40,506 bases of DNA from SM23-28-2 sp964512285 (GTDB lineage: Bacteria > Chloroflexota > Dehalococcoidia > SM23-28-2). Shown here piece by piece: positions 40,275-40,506 of the stretch. Made by a program: the position numbers and the translations under genes. Every line of letters begins with the position of its first letter. Position 1 is the first letter of the stretch. Where the stretch lies: contig CAZEJO010000014.1 in the NCBI GenBank assembly GCA_964512285.1, positions 1 through 40,506 of the forward strand. The letters are read 5' to 3'. Under the pieces are notes generated by a model. That model had not been told where the DNA came from. It saw only the letters and a list, made by a program, of their open reading frames with translations, and did not search any database.

Positions 40275-40286
40275 GAACGAATGTTC
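40275..40286. promoter_or_regulatory. LexA box 2
   Basis: GAAC-GAAT-GTTC, 12 bp after the -10, 21 bp downstream of box 1. Two boxes would tighten repression. Confidence 0.75.
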
Positions 40287-40301
40287 TGGGGAGTGAGTGC
40301 G

Positions 40302-40412
40302 ATGCGTAGAATCAGTCCTCTCAAGAGCCCCCGCTGCCCCGACTGCGGCGGCCCCCTGGTGCATGGCGAAGGCTGTATATGCTGCCCCCTTTGCGGTTTC
40401 ACCCGCTGCTAA
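40302..40412 (+). CDS. 36-residue SOS-controlled zinc-ribbon microprotein
   Basis: ATG 40302 after GGGGAGTGA. The whole product is MRRISPLKSPRCPDCGGPLV then HGEGCICCPLCGFTRC. Six Cys: CPDC, GCICC and PLCGFTRC form a zinc ribbon whose spacing (CxxCGG, EGCxxC, xxCGxTxC) matches the Cys-rich C-terminal end of adenosylcobalamin-dependent ribonucleotide reductase (NrdJ). The last Cys pair of such tails re-reduces the active site; here it ends in C as well. Two LexA boxes and a strong promoter indicate DNA-damage induction. A second gene starts 16 bp later. Confidence 0.7.
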   Translation: MRRISPLKSPRCPDCGGPLVHGEGCICCPLCGFTRC

Positions 40413-40427
40413 CAGAGAGAGGAAAGA

Positions 40428-40506
40428 ATGGACCCACTGACCGTCGCCATCCAGAGCCTGCTGATCGTCAGCGTGACCGGCCTCTGGGCGTTCTGGGGCC
40501 CCTGGC
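40428..40506 (+). CDS. Start of a hydrophobic protein, truncated by the window
   Basis: ATG 40428 after AGAGAGGAAAGA; 26 codons visible (MDPLTVAIQSLLIVSVTGL, then WAFWGPW). The stretch TVAIQSLLIVSVTGLWAFW is a likely transmembrane helix, so the product may begin as a membrane protein. It is 16 bp after the microprotein and presumably SOS-controlled with it. SOS-induced single-helix membrane proteins elsewhere inhibit division; that comparison is only a guess here as the end is missing. Confidence 0.5.
   Translation, partial: MDPLTVAIQSLLIVSVTGLWAFWGPW

Noticed and set aside
1..40506. CRISPR array, tRNA, rRNA or integrase/attachment site
   Set aside because: None is visible in any intergenic gap: no regularly spaced repeats, no cloverleaf, no recombinase-like gene. 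The Cas4-like nuclease alone is not evidence for CRISPR.

Overview
The window is GC-rich bacterial chromosome. The gene content suggests a monoderm, Terrabacteria-type organism, most likely Chloroflexota and perhaps Dehalococcoidia-like. The reasons are LexA boxes of the GAAC-N4-GTTC type found in Gram-positives and Chloroflexi, an HspR-type heat-shock operon with ClpC and a YtfJ-family protein, several lipobox proteins, no outer-membrane genes, and abundant short palindromic dispersed repeats. This placement is an inference from gene content; no rRNA or tRNA is present to fix it.

Layout. 1-1445 (minus): the start of a Cas4/RecB-like PD-(D/E)XK nuclease running off the left edge, and a Met/Asp-rich lipoprotein. 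1625-7645 (plus): a compact phage-type structural cassette (coiled-coil scaffold candidate, major capsid protein, small virion-like proteins, head-tail adaptor, a large propeller-plus-hub tail protein, an OB-like small protein) with no terminase, portal, protease, tape measure, lysis gene or integrase. 7740-10891: a TIGR04076 protein, a seven-repeat FG-GAP lipoprotein and ruvB. 10905-12870: an SOS-box promoter driving an HD phosphohydrolase and a Panacea/DUF4065 protein. 13055-14526: secreted proteins, including a tandem partial duplication that leaves a 40-residue mini-gene. 14901-22583: RimI-like acetyltransferase, MFS transporter, cytidylate-kinase-like protein, a lipid-related pair (LPG-synthase-type membrane protein and acyltransferase), a GPH symporter, and BioY fused to an extra membrane domain. 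22667-23859: repeats and two small orphan genes. 23979-28846: heat-shock locus (dnaJ-hspR-ytfJ-clpC on minus, hsp20 divergent on plus). 29142-37022: GH15 glycosidase, UPF0145 protein, acyl-CoA dehydrogenase, a proteasome-like Ntn-fold candidate, a lipoprotein class B PBP, a minimal zincin and small proteins. 37006-40153 (minus): a sugar-acid operon (split UxaA-type dehydratase, glycerate kinase, class II aldolase). 40234-40506: a promoter with two SOS boxes, a 36-residue zinc-ribbon microprotein, and the start of a hydrophobic protein cut by the right edge.

How the parts connect. Two promoters, at 10905 and 40234, share nearly the same design: TTGACA, a GAAC-N4-GTTC box inside a 17-bp spacer, then the -10. 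This points to a local LexA regulon of little-known genes. The HD plus Panacea pair looks like a DNA-damage-inducible toxin-antitoxin or defence module. The zinc-ribbon microprotein resembles the Cys-rich tail of B12-dependent ribonucleotide reductase. The heat-shock locus is arranged for HspR feedback control. The best candidates for something undescribed are these two SOS transcription units and the orphan capsid/tail cassette.
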